A stretch of 64,000 nt of DNA, taken from the NCBI GenBank assembly GCA_002698785.1, contig PAAG01000008.1:1-64000 (forward strand). Direction: 5' to 3'. Below, one piece after another: positions 26,988-34,930 of this stretch. A program made the position numbers and the translations under genes. A model generated the notes under the pieces. The model was not told the DNA's origin. It made no database searches and was given only the letters and a program-made list of their open reading frames with translations. The DNA is from Verrucomicrobiales bacterium (GTDB lineage Bacteria > Verrucomicrobiota > Verrucomicrobiia > Verrucomicrobiales > DEV007). The first letter of the stretch is position 1; every line of letters starts with the position of its first letter.

Positions 26988-27926
26988 ATGGCCGAGCCGA
27001 AAGACGTCTACACAATTGAAGACCTCCGTAACTGGAAAGAGGTCACTGCGGACTTAGATATTCCGCCCCGTCTCTCCGTGTTCGGAGATCCCGTCCAGCA
27101 TTCCAAATCGCCCCAGCTTCACAACCCCGGGTTGGAAGCGGCCGGGCTCGGATGCCAGTATGTTCGAATCCATGTTCTCGAAGGTGAATTGGAAGAAGCT
27201 CTTTCTCTGCTGAAAGAAAACGACTTTGTCGGGACGAACGTTACGATTCCGCATAAGCAGGCGATTTTCGAAGCTGTTGATGACATCACGGATGTAGCAC
27301 GTCGAGTGGGCGCGGTGAATACCGTGGCGATCGATGGGGATCAATTCATCGGGCACAACACCGATGCTCCCGGGCTGAAAAAAGCGATACGAGAAGAGTT
27401 CAGCATCGATCTTAGTGATTTGCGGGTGATGGTTGTCGGAGCAGGCGGGGGAGCTGGAAAGGCTGCTTCCGTTCAGTGTGCGATGGATCACTGCGAACGA
27501 CTCGTGCTCGTGAATCGTACGGTAGAAAAAGCGGAAGCTCTCGCTGGAGAGTTAAAGGATCTGATGATTGATCCTGATAAGTTGGAAGGTCCCGCTGGCC
27601 GACTTCTCGCCATTCCGTGGGAAGAAAAAGCCATTGAGAGGGAACTGGAGAATATCGACCTCATCATCAATGCGACCTCCGTGGGCATGAAGCGAACCGA
27701 TCCAGAGGTCATACCCAGCCAGCTGATCGAGCCACATCATTTGATCTACGACATGATTTATTCACCGGCTCGTACTCGGCTGATGGCCGATGCAGAAGAA
27801 GCGGGGGCTAAAGCTGCCAATGGTCTCAGCATGCTTCTTTGGCAGGGTGTTCTCGCGTTTGAGTTCTGGTTCAATCGATCTGCCCCTGTCGAAGCAATGC
27901 GCAAAGGGTTGATTTCATCTTTCTGA
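26988..27926 (+). CDS. aroE: Shikimate dehydrogenase
   Basis: A 312-residue NADP-dependent enzyme that reduces 3-dehydroshikimate to shikimate. All substrate residues are intact: S39 and S41 (GDPVQHSKSP), K90 (NVTIPHK) and D126 (GHNTDAPG), plus nucleotide-binding GAGGGAGKA and NRTVEKA. The N-terminal 25 residues are a short extension compared with E. coli AroE. This is the likely biosynthetic enzyme, in contrast to the variant at 21635-22513. It lies downstream of dhaL by 66 bp with no functional link apparent. Confidence 0.93.
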   Translation: MAEPKDVYTIEDLRNWKEVTADLDIPPRLSVFGDPVQHSKSPQLHNPGLEAAGLGCQYVRIHVLEGELEEALSLLKENDFVGTNVTIPHKQAIFEAVDDITDVARRVGAVNTVAIDGDQFIGHNTDAPGLKKAIREEFSIDLSDLRVMVVGAGGGAGKAASVQCAMDHCERLVLVNRTVEKAEALAGELKDLMIDPDKLEGPAGRLLAIPWEEKAIERELENIDLIINATSVGMKRTDPEVIPSQLIEPHHLIYDMIYSPARTRLMADAEEAGAKAANGLSMLLWQGVLAFEFWFNRSAPVEAMRKGLISSF

Positions 27927-28061
27927 AAATCAGAGGGTTACGGTTGTTGGTTTTCTGCCTCGGATGAAATACGTGGTAGAAAATGTGCATGAGGTGTGAT
28001 GGTTGCGCGTCTATTTCGCAACCAAGCAATACAACAACTCACTTCACCATACCACCGACCT

Positions 28062-28373
28062 ATGAAATCACTTTTTACCGCATTCGCCCTCGCCGCTGCA
28101 GCTCTCTTTTTCGCAGTAGATACTGCTGAGGCAAAGCTTCCATTCAGCCACGGATACCACACTCGCCACGCAAACAAGGGAGTTGGTTACGGCCACAACA
28201 ACAACTTTTGCAAGCCTCGCCTCGTGAGCACCTGCGAAGTAAATCGCCGCCGCGAGTGCCGCACAGGATACGATCACTGCGGAAAGCCTTATACCTATCA
28301 CGTAACAGTAGTCACCTACAGGGCTCACTATTCCAACGGCTCAACCCGCACTTACACGAAGGTGTATTCCTGA
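28062..28373 (+). CDS. Small secreted four-cysteine protein, copy A
   Basis: A 103-residue precursor with a clear signal peptide (MKSLFTAFALAAAALFFAVDTAEA). The mature part has a His/Asn/Gly-rich start, then four cysteines spaced C-x7-C-x7-C-x6-C and a beta-rich end YHVTVVTYRAHYSNGSTRTY. It is a paralogue of 28756-29103, with the last ~50 residues nearly identical in pattern. The upstream frame to 27996 is rejected because it buries the signal. I do not recognise the family. The even cysteine number and export suggest a disulfide-bonded periplasmic or extracellular domain. Confidence 0.8.
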   Translation: MKSLFTAFALAAAALFFAVDTAEAKLPFSHGYHTRHANKGVGYGHNNNFCKPRLVSTCEVNRRRECRTGYDHCGKPYTYHVTVVTYRAHYSNGSTRTYTKVYS

Positions 28374-28755
28374 TCTCAGATTTTACAAATATCCCACAGC
28401 AACAACAATAAGCGGGGCGGCCATTTGGTCGCCCCGTTTCTTTGTACAGCATGATGTAGAGTGTGTTTCTCGCTCGGCCTGGAGTGCTCCCGCCGAGCAT
28501 TACCGAATCGAGAGAACAAGTGTGTTGGGTCGTTTCGTGTGTTCTTCAGGGTGACTTTGAATCATGAGCAACCGCGGTATCGATCCCTTTTCATAGGCTG
28601 CCCGTCTGTGTTGCAAGGCGGTTGAAGTTGGGGCGGGTGACTCACGGGTAATTTTTTTGAATAAGTAGAGCAAATAGTTTGCATCAAAAGATCGCCCGAT
28701 TCGTCAATCTGATACAAGGCAACAGCCTGAAACAATCAACACCCCAAACCAATTA
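28374..28755. other. Spacer between the two small secreted protein genes
   Basis: It contains the terminator of copy A (28413-28444) and a second hairpin at 28472-28498 (GCTCGGC...GCCGAGC with inner GGAG/CTCC). The remainder, about 28500-28755, must hold the promoter of copy B; no hexamer pair was assigned with confidence. No further gene is visible. Confidence 0.6.
28413..28444 (+). terminator. Rho-independent terminator of copy A
   Basis: CGGGGCG (28413-28419) pairs with CGCCCCG (28430-28436), with a partly paired interior, and is followed by TTTCTTTG. It resembles the terminator after copy B, including the preceding AGCAACAACA. Confidence 0.75.
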
Positions 28756-29103
28756 ATGAAAACTATCATCACCACAATCGCAATCGCAGCAGCTGCGTTG
28801 TTCGTATCAGTAAACACTGCCGAAGCAGGTCCACGTTACGGAAATAACTACGGTAACAGCTACGGAAATGGCCTCGGCCACGGCGGCTACGCTCACAACC
28901 AAAAGTCATACGGCCACTCCTACGGACACGGTCACCACTGCCAGCCATACAAGGTGAGCACCTGCGAAGTGAATCGCTATCGTCAGTGCCGCACCAAATA
29001 CGATCGCTGCGGTCATCCTATTACCTATCACGTAACTGTCGTGACCTACCGTGACCACTACTCTGACGGTTCAACTCGCACTTACACCAAAGTGTATTCC
29101 TGA
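28756..29103 (+). CDS. Small secreted four-cysteine protein, copy B
   Basis: A 115-residue precursor with signal MKTIITTIAIAAAALFVSVNTAEA. The mature N-terminus is rich in Gly, Tyr, Asn and His with short YGNxYGN and YGHxYGHG repeats (about 28-61). The C-terminal half carries the same C-x7-C-x7-C-x6-C spacing and the same ending RTYTKVYS as copy A. The two differ mainly in the Gly/His-rich segment, which is much longer here. No known family is recognised; histidine runs could bind metal. Confidence 0.82.
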   Translation: MKTIITTIAIAAAALFVSVNTAEAGPRYGNNYGNSYGNGLGHGGYAHNQKSYGHSYGHGHHCQPYKVSTCEVNRYRQCRTKYDRCGHPITYHVTVVTYRDHYSDGSTRTYTKVYS

Positions 29104-29135
29104 TTTCAAATCTCATATCTCATAGCAACAACAGT

Positions 29136-29167
29136 GCGGGGCAGCCGGGTGGCTGCCCCGCTTTTTT
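29136..29167 (+). terminator. Rho-independent terminator of copy B
   Basis: GCGGGGCAGCC (29136-29146), loop GGGT and GGCTGCCCCGC (29151-29161) make a perfect 11-bp stem followed by six T residues. Confidence 0.93.
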
Positions 29168-29237
29168 GTGATGTAGCTTGCGCAATTTTTGAAAACGGAG
29201 GGTTGCTAGGAAGAGGCAACTTCGGATAAAAATCGGC

Positions 29238-30797
29238 ATGCGCAGATTGCTTCCGTTTCTTTTGCTGGGATTGTCCTGCAACCTCAGTCCATTCCTGATC
29301 GGCGAGGATTCCCGTCCAAACATTCTCTTTATCTACACCGACGACCACTCTTACCGAACTGTCTCCTGCTATCCCGAGGCTTACGACTGGGTGAAGACGC
29401 CGAATATGGATGCCCTTGCAGAAAGTGGCGTGCGTTTTCACCATGCGACGGTGGGAACTTGGTGCATGCCATCTCGGGCAATGCTGCTGACAGGAAAGCA
29501 CGGGTACGGAATTGAATCCATGAGAATGGAAGGGACCTATCCGGGGAGTGAATACGATCCCTCACAATGTCCTTTCTGGCCGGCTGTCTTTCGAGAAAAT
29601 GGTTATCAAACAGCACACATCGGGAAATGGCACACAGGAACCGACACCGGGTATGGCCGTGATTGGGATTATCAGATTGTCTGGAACCGACCTCGTTACC
29701 CTGGAAACTCTGGCCACTACTATTACGACCAGCTGATTGAGAAAAACGGCGGAGAGGCTGTCATGACAGGGGGATATTCCACCGACAATTACACGGAATG
29801 GGCATTGGACTATATTCACGGAAGGGAAGGTCGGTCCGCCGACAAACCGTGGTATCTGTGGCTCTGTTATGGAGGTGTGCACGGTCCTTTTACTCCAGCT
29901 GACCGACACAAGGAAGATTATGAGGACGCGCTGGTCCCGGACCCGGCGGATATTTATCCTCCACGAGAAGGGAAGCCTACTTATTCCCGGTATGTAGAGC
30001 AGTGGGTGGAAGGTCCAGCTGGGGAACCTGTCCTGAAGCGTGGAAAAGAGAAAGGCGGGATTAAATCGAAAAACAGCAAGACCCTTACGGATTGGGTTCG
30101 TCAGGTGAACCAGGCCGTGAAGTCCTTGGATGAAGGAGTCGGTCAGCTTGTTGAAGCACTGAAGGAATCGGGCCAGTACGAGGACACCCTCATCGTCTTT
30201 ACCTCTGATCAAGGCTTCGCATGGGGGCAGCATGGCTTTCAAGTGAAAAAGGCGCCCTACGATGCCAATATTCGATCTCCTTTCATGATCAGTTTTCCGG
30301 GAAAAGTTGCGGCAGGTAAGGTTTGCAAGAGTCCTGTCAGCGGAACGGATCTTATACCGACGTTCTTTTCATATGCCGGTATCGAGCGCCCCTGGGAAAT
30401 GCATGGGCATGACCTTCGTCCGCTTTTGGAAAATCCTGATGCCGATTGGGGTCATCCTGTGCTGACGACTTTTACTGGGGACAGCTACGGATCGGACACC
30501 AATGAGATACCGGTGGGGGACAGTCCGGAAGCGAAGCGAAAACTCTACATGCGCGGTGGTGTTCCATGGTGGATTTCACTTGTGGAAGGGAATCACAAAT
30601 ACATACGCACATTGGTTCCGGGGGAACCCGAAGAACTATATGACCTCCAAAACGATCCCGATGAGTTGGTAAACCTGGCTCGTAACCCGGAATACCAACA
30701 AGAAGTCGTCCGCTTGCGTGAGGCCACTATTGCAGAGTTGGAGCGAACCAACGCGGGATTTATAGATAATCTTCCTGCAGTTGCTGACCTTCCGTAG
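29238..30797 (+). CDS. Secreted sulfatase (formylglycine-dependent, S1 family)
   Basis: A 519-residue sulfatase with signal peptide MRRLLPFLLLGLSC... (a lipoprotein signal is possible). Metal ligands D35/D36 (IYTDDHS), the canonical formylglycine site C76-MPSR and the late FTSDQGFAWGQHG motif are present. The C-terminal 'EELYDLQNDPDELVNLA' is typical of S1 enzymes. The presumed substrate is a sulfated polysaccharide or glycan. The cytochrome-SHD1 gene lies 97 bp downstream. Confidence 0.93.
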   Translation: MRRLLPFLLLGLSCNLSPFLIGEDSRPNILFIYTDDHSYRTVSCYPEAYDWVKTPNMDALAESGVRFHHATVGTWCMPSRAMLLTGKHGYGIESMRMEGTYPGSEYDPSQCPFWPAVFRENGYQTAHIGKWHTGTDTGYGRDWDYQIVWNRPRYPGNSGHYYYDQLIEKNGGEAVMTGGYSTDNYTEWALDYIHGREGRSADKPWYLWLCYGGVHGPFTPADRHKEDYEDALVPDPADIYPPREGKPTYSRYVEQWVEGPAGEPVLKRGKEKGGIKSKNSKTLTDWVRQVNQAVKSLDEGVGQLVEALKESGQYEDTLIVFTSDQGFAWGQHGFQVKKAPYDANIRSPFMISFPGKVAAGKVCKSPVSGTDLIPTFFSYAGIERPWEMHGHDLRPLLENPDADWGHPVLTTFTGDSYGSDTNEIPVGDSPEAKRKLYMRGGVPWWISLVEGNHKYIRTLVPGEPEELYDLQNDPDELVNLARNPEYQQEVVRLREATIAELERTNAGFIDNLPAVADLP

Positions 30798-30894
30798 GCC
30801 ACAAACACGTTAGAACGCCCCTCGCGATTTCCTTGACGGATTCTCAACAATAGAGGAATTTCGAAGCGGTGCTGAGTTCGAGCACTACACCGAA

Positions 30895-31497
30895 ATGAAA
30901 AATATCCTATTGTTGGTAGCTGTCGCTGCCATGATGCTTCCTGAGCTGGAGGCTGTCGAATTTGAATCGGAGGTACTCCCGATTTTTCAAGCCAAGTGCG
31001 CCAAGTGCCACATGGAGGGTAGTTCCAAGGGCGGCGTGGCGCTCGATTTGGATGAAATTGGAAAAGAGATTGGCTCAAGCAAAGCCATTGTTCCTGGCGA
31101 TCCTGAGAAAAGTGAGCTGATCGAGGTCGTCACTTTACCAGAAGACGATGGTGACCACATGCCGCCCCCCGGGAAGGGAAGACCCCTAACCGAGAAAGAG
31201 ATAGGAACGATCAAAGAGTGGATACAGGCAGGGGCCGCCATTGGTGGGGAAACACCCGCAATGGAGAAGCCGGAGCCGGACCAGGGGCTATCGAAGCGAC
31301 CGGATCCAATCGACGGAAACTGGACAAACAAGGAGGGTAAAGCCATCAAGGCAACTCTTGTGAGAGTGGATGGTGAAAACGCAATTCTACGAATGAATGG
31401 GAAAGATTACCCATACCCGATTGGAAATCTGTCTTCCGAAAGCCAGGCGATTGTTCGTAAGTTTGCAGAAGAAACGGCGAAAGCATCTGGGTCGTAA
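30895..31497 (+). CDS. Secreted cytochrome c with C-terminal SHD1-like domain
   Basis: A 200-residue protein with a signal (MKNILLLVAVAAMMLPELEA). One haem c site C35-AKC-H39 lies in a 'planctomycete cytochrome c' context (VLPIFQAKCAKCHMEG... GGVALDL... GDHMPPPG), with the Met of HMPPPG as likely axial ligand. Residues ~140-195 (NWTNKEGKAIKATLVRVDG) resemble the small SHD1 beta-domain found in PVC secreted proteins. Usually this cytochrome domain is fused to DUF1549/DUF1553; here it stands alone. An electron-transfer or redox-sensing role in the periplasm is possible. Confidence 0.82.
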   Translation: MKNILLLVAVAAMMLPELEAVEFESEVLPIFQAKCAKCHMEGSSKGGVALDLDEIGKEIGSSKAIVPGDPEKSELIEVVTLPEDDGDHMPPPGKGRPLTEKEIGTIKEWIQAGAAIGGETPAMEKPEPDQGLSKRPDPIDGNWTNKEGKAIKATLVRVDGENAILRMNGKDYPYPIGNLSSESQAIVRKFAEETAKASGS

Positions 31498-31556
31498 AAG
31501 CTTTCTCCGGTAGCCACCACATGGTAGGGTAGGGAGAACTCAACCCCTCCTATTCC

Positions 31557-32021
31557 ATGAAAGCCTCACAAACTTGTGCGCTAGCTCTTGCTGGCGCAGC
31601 CCTGCTTGCGGCAGCATCTCCGAGTGATTCTACAGCCTCGGATCGCGACCTTCGAATCGAACTTTCCGGTCGATACGATGGTCGAGGTCGTCTCTCCCTT
31701 GGTGGAGAAAGTATCTATGGCGACGCCTATATCATCATGCCCAGACGCGTCGGGGCAATTACTGGTCGCATCGATCCGGGTGGGATTGGGCAGTCGATTA
31801 AAGGACGAGTGAATCGAATTCGGTGTCGACGAAATGTGATCGTCTATTTCGGCAAGCTCCGTATTCAGAAAGGTCCGATTTCAGTCACGGGTAAATTTCG
31901 GGCCAAAGCTCGGCGGAGAGCGGGAGCAAATACACTTTCCCTGCCGATTTACCTCAAGCGTGACGTGTTAATCGACACAATCCACGTCACGGGACGATTC
32001 AAAGGTAAGCAGCTTCAATAG
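31557..32021 (+). CDS. Secreted basic beta-rich protein of unknown function
   Basis: A 154-residue protein with a signal peptide (MKASQTCALALAGAALLAAAS). The mature part is strongly basic (many Arg/Lys), with alternating hydrophobic positions and Gly turns suggesting beta strands: YDGRGRLSLGGES, GAITGRIDPGG, GPISVTGKFRAKARRR. No family is recognised. Its end overlaps the convergent SDR gene by 7 bp. Confidence 0.7.
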   Translation: MKASQTCALALAGAALLAAASPSDSTASDRDLRIELSGRYDGRGRLSLGGESIYGDAYIIMPRRVGAITGRIDPGGIGQSIKGRVNRIRCRRNVIVYFGKLRIQKGPISVTGKFRAKARRRAGANTLSLPIYLKRDVLIDTIHVTGRFKGKQLQ

Positions 32022-32776
32022 ACTGCGCGGCCTCCTGATAGATCAAAAGCAAAACCGGTGCAGAAAGACGCTTCGGGCGAGACGATCCAGCAGCTCAATG
32101 CTGCCACCTCGTCCAGCGTGCCGCACCTTTTTTTCGGTATCCTGTCGGTCATGTATTTCACTTGATCAGGATTCATCCCTTCCACCATTGCTGTCTGGAT
32201 AACCGCAGGAGCGATGGCATTGATCGTAATCCCTGTTTCCGCGAATTCCTTACCCGCTGACTTCACCAGTCCGATCACACCTGCTTTGGTCGAGGAGTAG
32301 GGACTCATTCCTGCATTGCCTTCCTTACCGGCAATGGAAGCAAAATTCAGGACGCGTCCGTAGTTTGCTGACTGCATGGCGAGTAGAGAATACTTCGTCA
32401 TGAGAAAAGTGCCTCTCAGATTGATGGCCATTTCGAGGTCAAACTCTTCGGTAGTGACTTCCGTGATTGGAGTCGAGTTCGGCCCCACAATTGCCGCGCA
32501 ATTGACCATAATGTCGAGCTTCCCGTCGCTCCGCGCCAGAACAGCATCGATGCCCGCTTTCACGGATGACTCTTCGGAGATGTCGACGATTTCGCATTCG
32601 ATCCGGAGCCCTCTCTCCGCAAACTCACCCACGGTGGCCTCCGAGTTGGCTACGCTGATATCAAAAATAGTAACGTTTGCGCCTTCTTCCGCGAGGCGTT
32701 GGGCGATTGCCTTGCCAATTCCGTCAGCGCCTCCGGTAACAATTGCCGTTTGGGATTCAAATCGTGAAACTTCCAT
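32015..32776 (-). CDS. SDR-family NAD(P)-dependent oxidoreductase
   Basis: A 253-residue classical short-chain dehydrogenase. Nucleotide site GGADGIG (15-21), the NAG-like motif is NCA (NCAAIVG), and catalytic S147, Y160 and K164 (SPYSSTKAG) are intact. The ATG at 32774-32776 is used because the 33-residue extension in the longer frame lies across the divergent promoter and start of the neighbouring gene. The substrate is not predictable; FabG-like and sugar-alcohol dehydrogenases share this layout. Divergence from an oxidoreductase of the Gfo/Idh/MocA type suggests carbohydrate metabolism. Confidence 0.9.
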   Translation of the reverse strand: MEVSRFESQTAIVTGGADGIGKAIAQRLAEEGANVTIFDISVANSEATVGEFAERGLRIECEIVDISEESSVKAGIDAVLARSDGKLDIMVNCAAIVGPNSTPITEVTTEEFDLEMAINLRGTFLMTKYSLLAMQSANYGRVLNFASIAGKEGNAGMSPYSSTKAGVIGLVKSAGKEFAETGITINAIAPAVIQTAMVEGMNPDQVKYMTDRIPKKRCGTLDEVAALSCWIVSPEASFCTGFAFDLSGGRAVY

Positions 32777-32878
32777 GTTTCGCTCATTGTTAGCGATTTC
32801 CTGAAGAAGGGAATAGCAAAAAGATGGCGCATTTTGGGGCTCGTCATATCGACAAGATTCCGCTTTGGTGAACAAGAT

Positions 32879-33949
32879 ATGATTTCTCGAAGGTCTCTTC
32901 TAGCTGCCGCTGCTGCTGCCCCAGCCGTTTCACTGTATGCACAGCCTGCCAAACCAAAGCTCAAGTATCTCCAGATCGGAATAGGACACGCTCACGCGAA
33001 CAAGTTTTCCGTCTACAATGAAAGTAATGACTGGGACGTCGTAGGGATCGTGGAGGAAGACCCCGAGCTTCTTGCTCAGGCAAAAGAAGATCCAACATAT
33101 CGTGATTCGAAGTTCCTTTCTTTGGAAGAGGGATTGAATACGGAGGGCCTGAGTGCCGTAGGGATTGAGACCCATGTCCGGGATCTACTCTCCTACGCGG
33201 AGAAAGCGATTGATGCCGGATACCACATCCACCTCGATAAACCGGCCGGTGACTCATTCGAACGCTACAAAGCTCTCATGAAAAAAGCGGATGAAAACGA
33301 TCTCGTCGTCCAGATGGGCTACATGTATCGATTCAATCCTGCTGTGCAGCTCCTTCACAAAATGCTGGATGCAGGATGGCTTGGCGAAGTCTTCGAGACT
33401 CACGCTGTCATGTCAAAAGTGATGCCGCCGAGCTCCCGCCGTGAGATCGATGAATTTGCGGGCGGGACGATGTTCGAACTGGGTTGCCACATCATCGATC
33501 TTACTGTCGGTGTTCTTGGCCGACCCGATAAAGTCACGCTCTACGCACGGCGTGTTGTCGAGGATCCCGAGGACACTCTTCTTGATAATATGCTGGCTGT
33601 CTTTGAATACCCAAAGGCCACCGCTACCGTCCGTTCTACTGCCGTCGAAGTGGAAGGCTTTTCCCGCCGTCACTTTGCCGTCTGTGGCACGAAAGGAACA
33701 TTTCACATCCAGCCGCTCGACCGACCGTCTGTCAGGCTTTCTCTCTCGGAAGAACGAAAGTTTGACGGAGATGACAAAGTCTACAAGAAGGGCAATTCAG
33801 AGATTCTCTTTCAGCCTCCATACAAACGCTATGTAGGCGACGCTGCAGATTTGGCAGCCGTCATCCGAGGGGAAAAGGCAAACTCTTATCCGAGCTCTCA
33901 CGATTTGGCGGTGCAAGAGGCAGTCTTGAAGGCATCTGGCATGATGTGA
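32879..33949 (+). CDS. Tat-exported Gfo/Idh/MocA-family oxidoreductase
   Basis: A 356-residue NAD(P)-binding protein with a twin-arginine-like signal (MISRRSLLAAAAAAPAVSLYA) at the chosen ATG. The Rossmann domain (LKYLQIGIGHAHANK) is followed by the family's Lys-Pro motif (HIHLDKPAGDS) and a C-terminal beta-sheet domain with 'GGTMFELGCHIIDL'. The bound cofactor would be folded in the cytoplasm before export, as in glucose-fructose oxidoreductase. The ORF extends 15 codons upstream without similarity and before the Tat motif. The substrate is probably a sugar or inositol derivative. Confidence 0.9.
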   Translation: MISRRSLLAAAAAAPAVSLYAQPAKPKLKYLQIGIGHAHANKFSVYNESNDWDVVGIVEEDPELLAQAKEDPTYRDSKFLSLEEGLNTEGLSAVGIETHVRDLLSYAEKAIDAGYHIHLDKPAGDSFERYKALMKKADENDLVVQMGYMYRFNPAVQLLHKMLDAGWLGEVFETHAVMSKVMPPSSRREIDEFAGGTMFELGCHIIDLTVGVLGRPDKVTLYARRVVEDPEDTLLDNMLAVFEYPKATATVRSTAVEVEGFSRRHFAVCGTKGTFHIQPLDRPSVRLSLSEERKFDGDDKVYKKGNSEILFQPPYKRYVGDAADLAAVIRGEKANSYPSSHDLAVQEAVLKASGMM

Positions 33950-34000
33950 GGGCTACAAAAGAGTTTCTTGCGGAGAAAAAAATCAAAACCATTTTCTCCT

Positions 34001-34924
34001 ATGCCGAAGTTCTCTGTATCAAAATCTATCGTAATCGATTCCTCTCTGGAGCAGGTGTTCGACTACGTCAGGGATTTCAAAAATTGGAGCGACTGGTCTC
34101 CATGGGGAGTCGCCGAACCGGATTGTTCTCTTACCTACGATTCCGACGGAAAAGGATACCAGTGGAATGGAAAGATCATTGGCAGTGGTAGTATGAAGAT
34201 CATCGGGGAGACGCGCCCGAGTCAGATTGATTATGATCTTCAGTTTTTGAAGCCGTGGAAATCTCAGGCCGATGTGAGTTTTTTCTTCAAATCCGTGGAT
34301 GGGGGAGTAGAGGCAACTTGGACCCTCGACAGTAGCCTGCCGTTTTTCATGTTCTTCATGAAGAACATGATGACCGTGATGGTTGGCATGGATTACGAGA
34401 GGGGGCTGCTAATGCTGAAGGATCGAATGGAGAAAGGCTACGTTCCTTCAAAGCTTTCCTTTGGTTCGGAGAAAGTCGAACCAATCCACTACCTCGGAGT
34501 GACCTCTACCTGCTCCACTGACCAGATAGGACAGTCCATGGAGTCTGATTTCGGAAAAATGCGCGAAATGATAAACAAGACGGGGATCGAGCCCTTGGGA
34601 CCTCCTCTGGCCATTTATCACAAATTTGATCTGGTAAAGAAGACCACTCTGTACACTCTCGGTTTTCCTGTTGGTGCCTCGACCGAAGCTCCTACAGGAT
34701 TCGTGCTAGGGGATATCCCGTCAACCAAGGCGTATACCGTCACTCATACCGGTCCGTATCATCATCTTCACAATGCCTGGGCTGCGGGAATGATGCGAAG
34801 CCGGGCAAAAGTGTTCAAATCGCGACGAGATGTTCGTCCTTTTGAAATCTACACGAACGACCCTGAGAATGTTCCTGAAGACGAGATCGAAACGGTTGTG
34901 TATTTCCCAGAAAAGGAATCCTAG
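34001..34924 (+). CDS. SRPBCC domain fused to GyrI-like effector-binding domain
   Basis: A 307-residue cytoplasmic protein. Residues ~1-145 form a polyketide-cyclase/SRPBCC fold (VSKSIVIDSSLEQVFDYVRDFKNWSDWSPW). Residues ~155-305 resemble the GyrI/AraC-effector-binding small-molecule fold (AYTVTHTGPYHHLHNAWAAG, PFEIYTNDPENVPEDE). There is no DNA-binding domain, so it may sequester or sense a ligand. The ATG at 34001 is chosen over an upstream TTG at 33968. This two-domain architecture is widespread but uncharacterised. Confidence 0.8.
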   Translation: MPKFSVSKSIVIDSSLEQVFDYVRDFKNWSDWSPWGVAEPDCSLTYDSDGKGYQWNGKIIGSGSMKIIGETRPSQIDYDLQFLKPWKSQADVSFFFKSVDGGVEATWTLDSSLPFFMFFMKNMMTVMVGMDYERGLLMLKDRMEKGYVPSKLSFGSEKVEPIHYLGVTSTCSTDQIGQSMESDFGKMREMINKTGIEPLGPPLAIYHKFDLVKKTTLYTLGFPVGASTEAPTGFVLGDIPSTKAYTVTHTGPYHHLHNAWAAGMMRSRAKVFKSRRDVRPFEIYTNDPENVPEDEIETVVYFPEKES

Positions 34925-34930
34925 CGAAGG

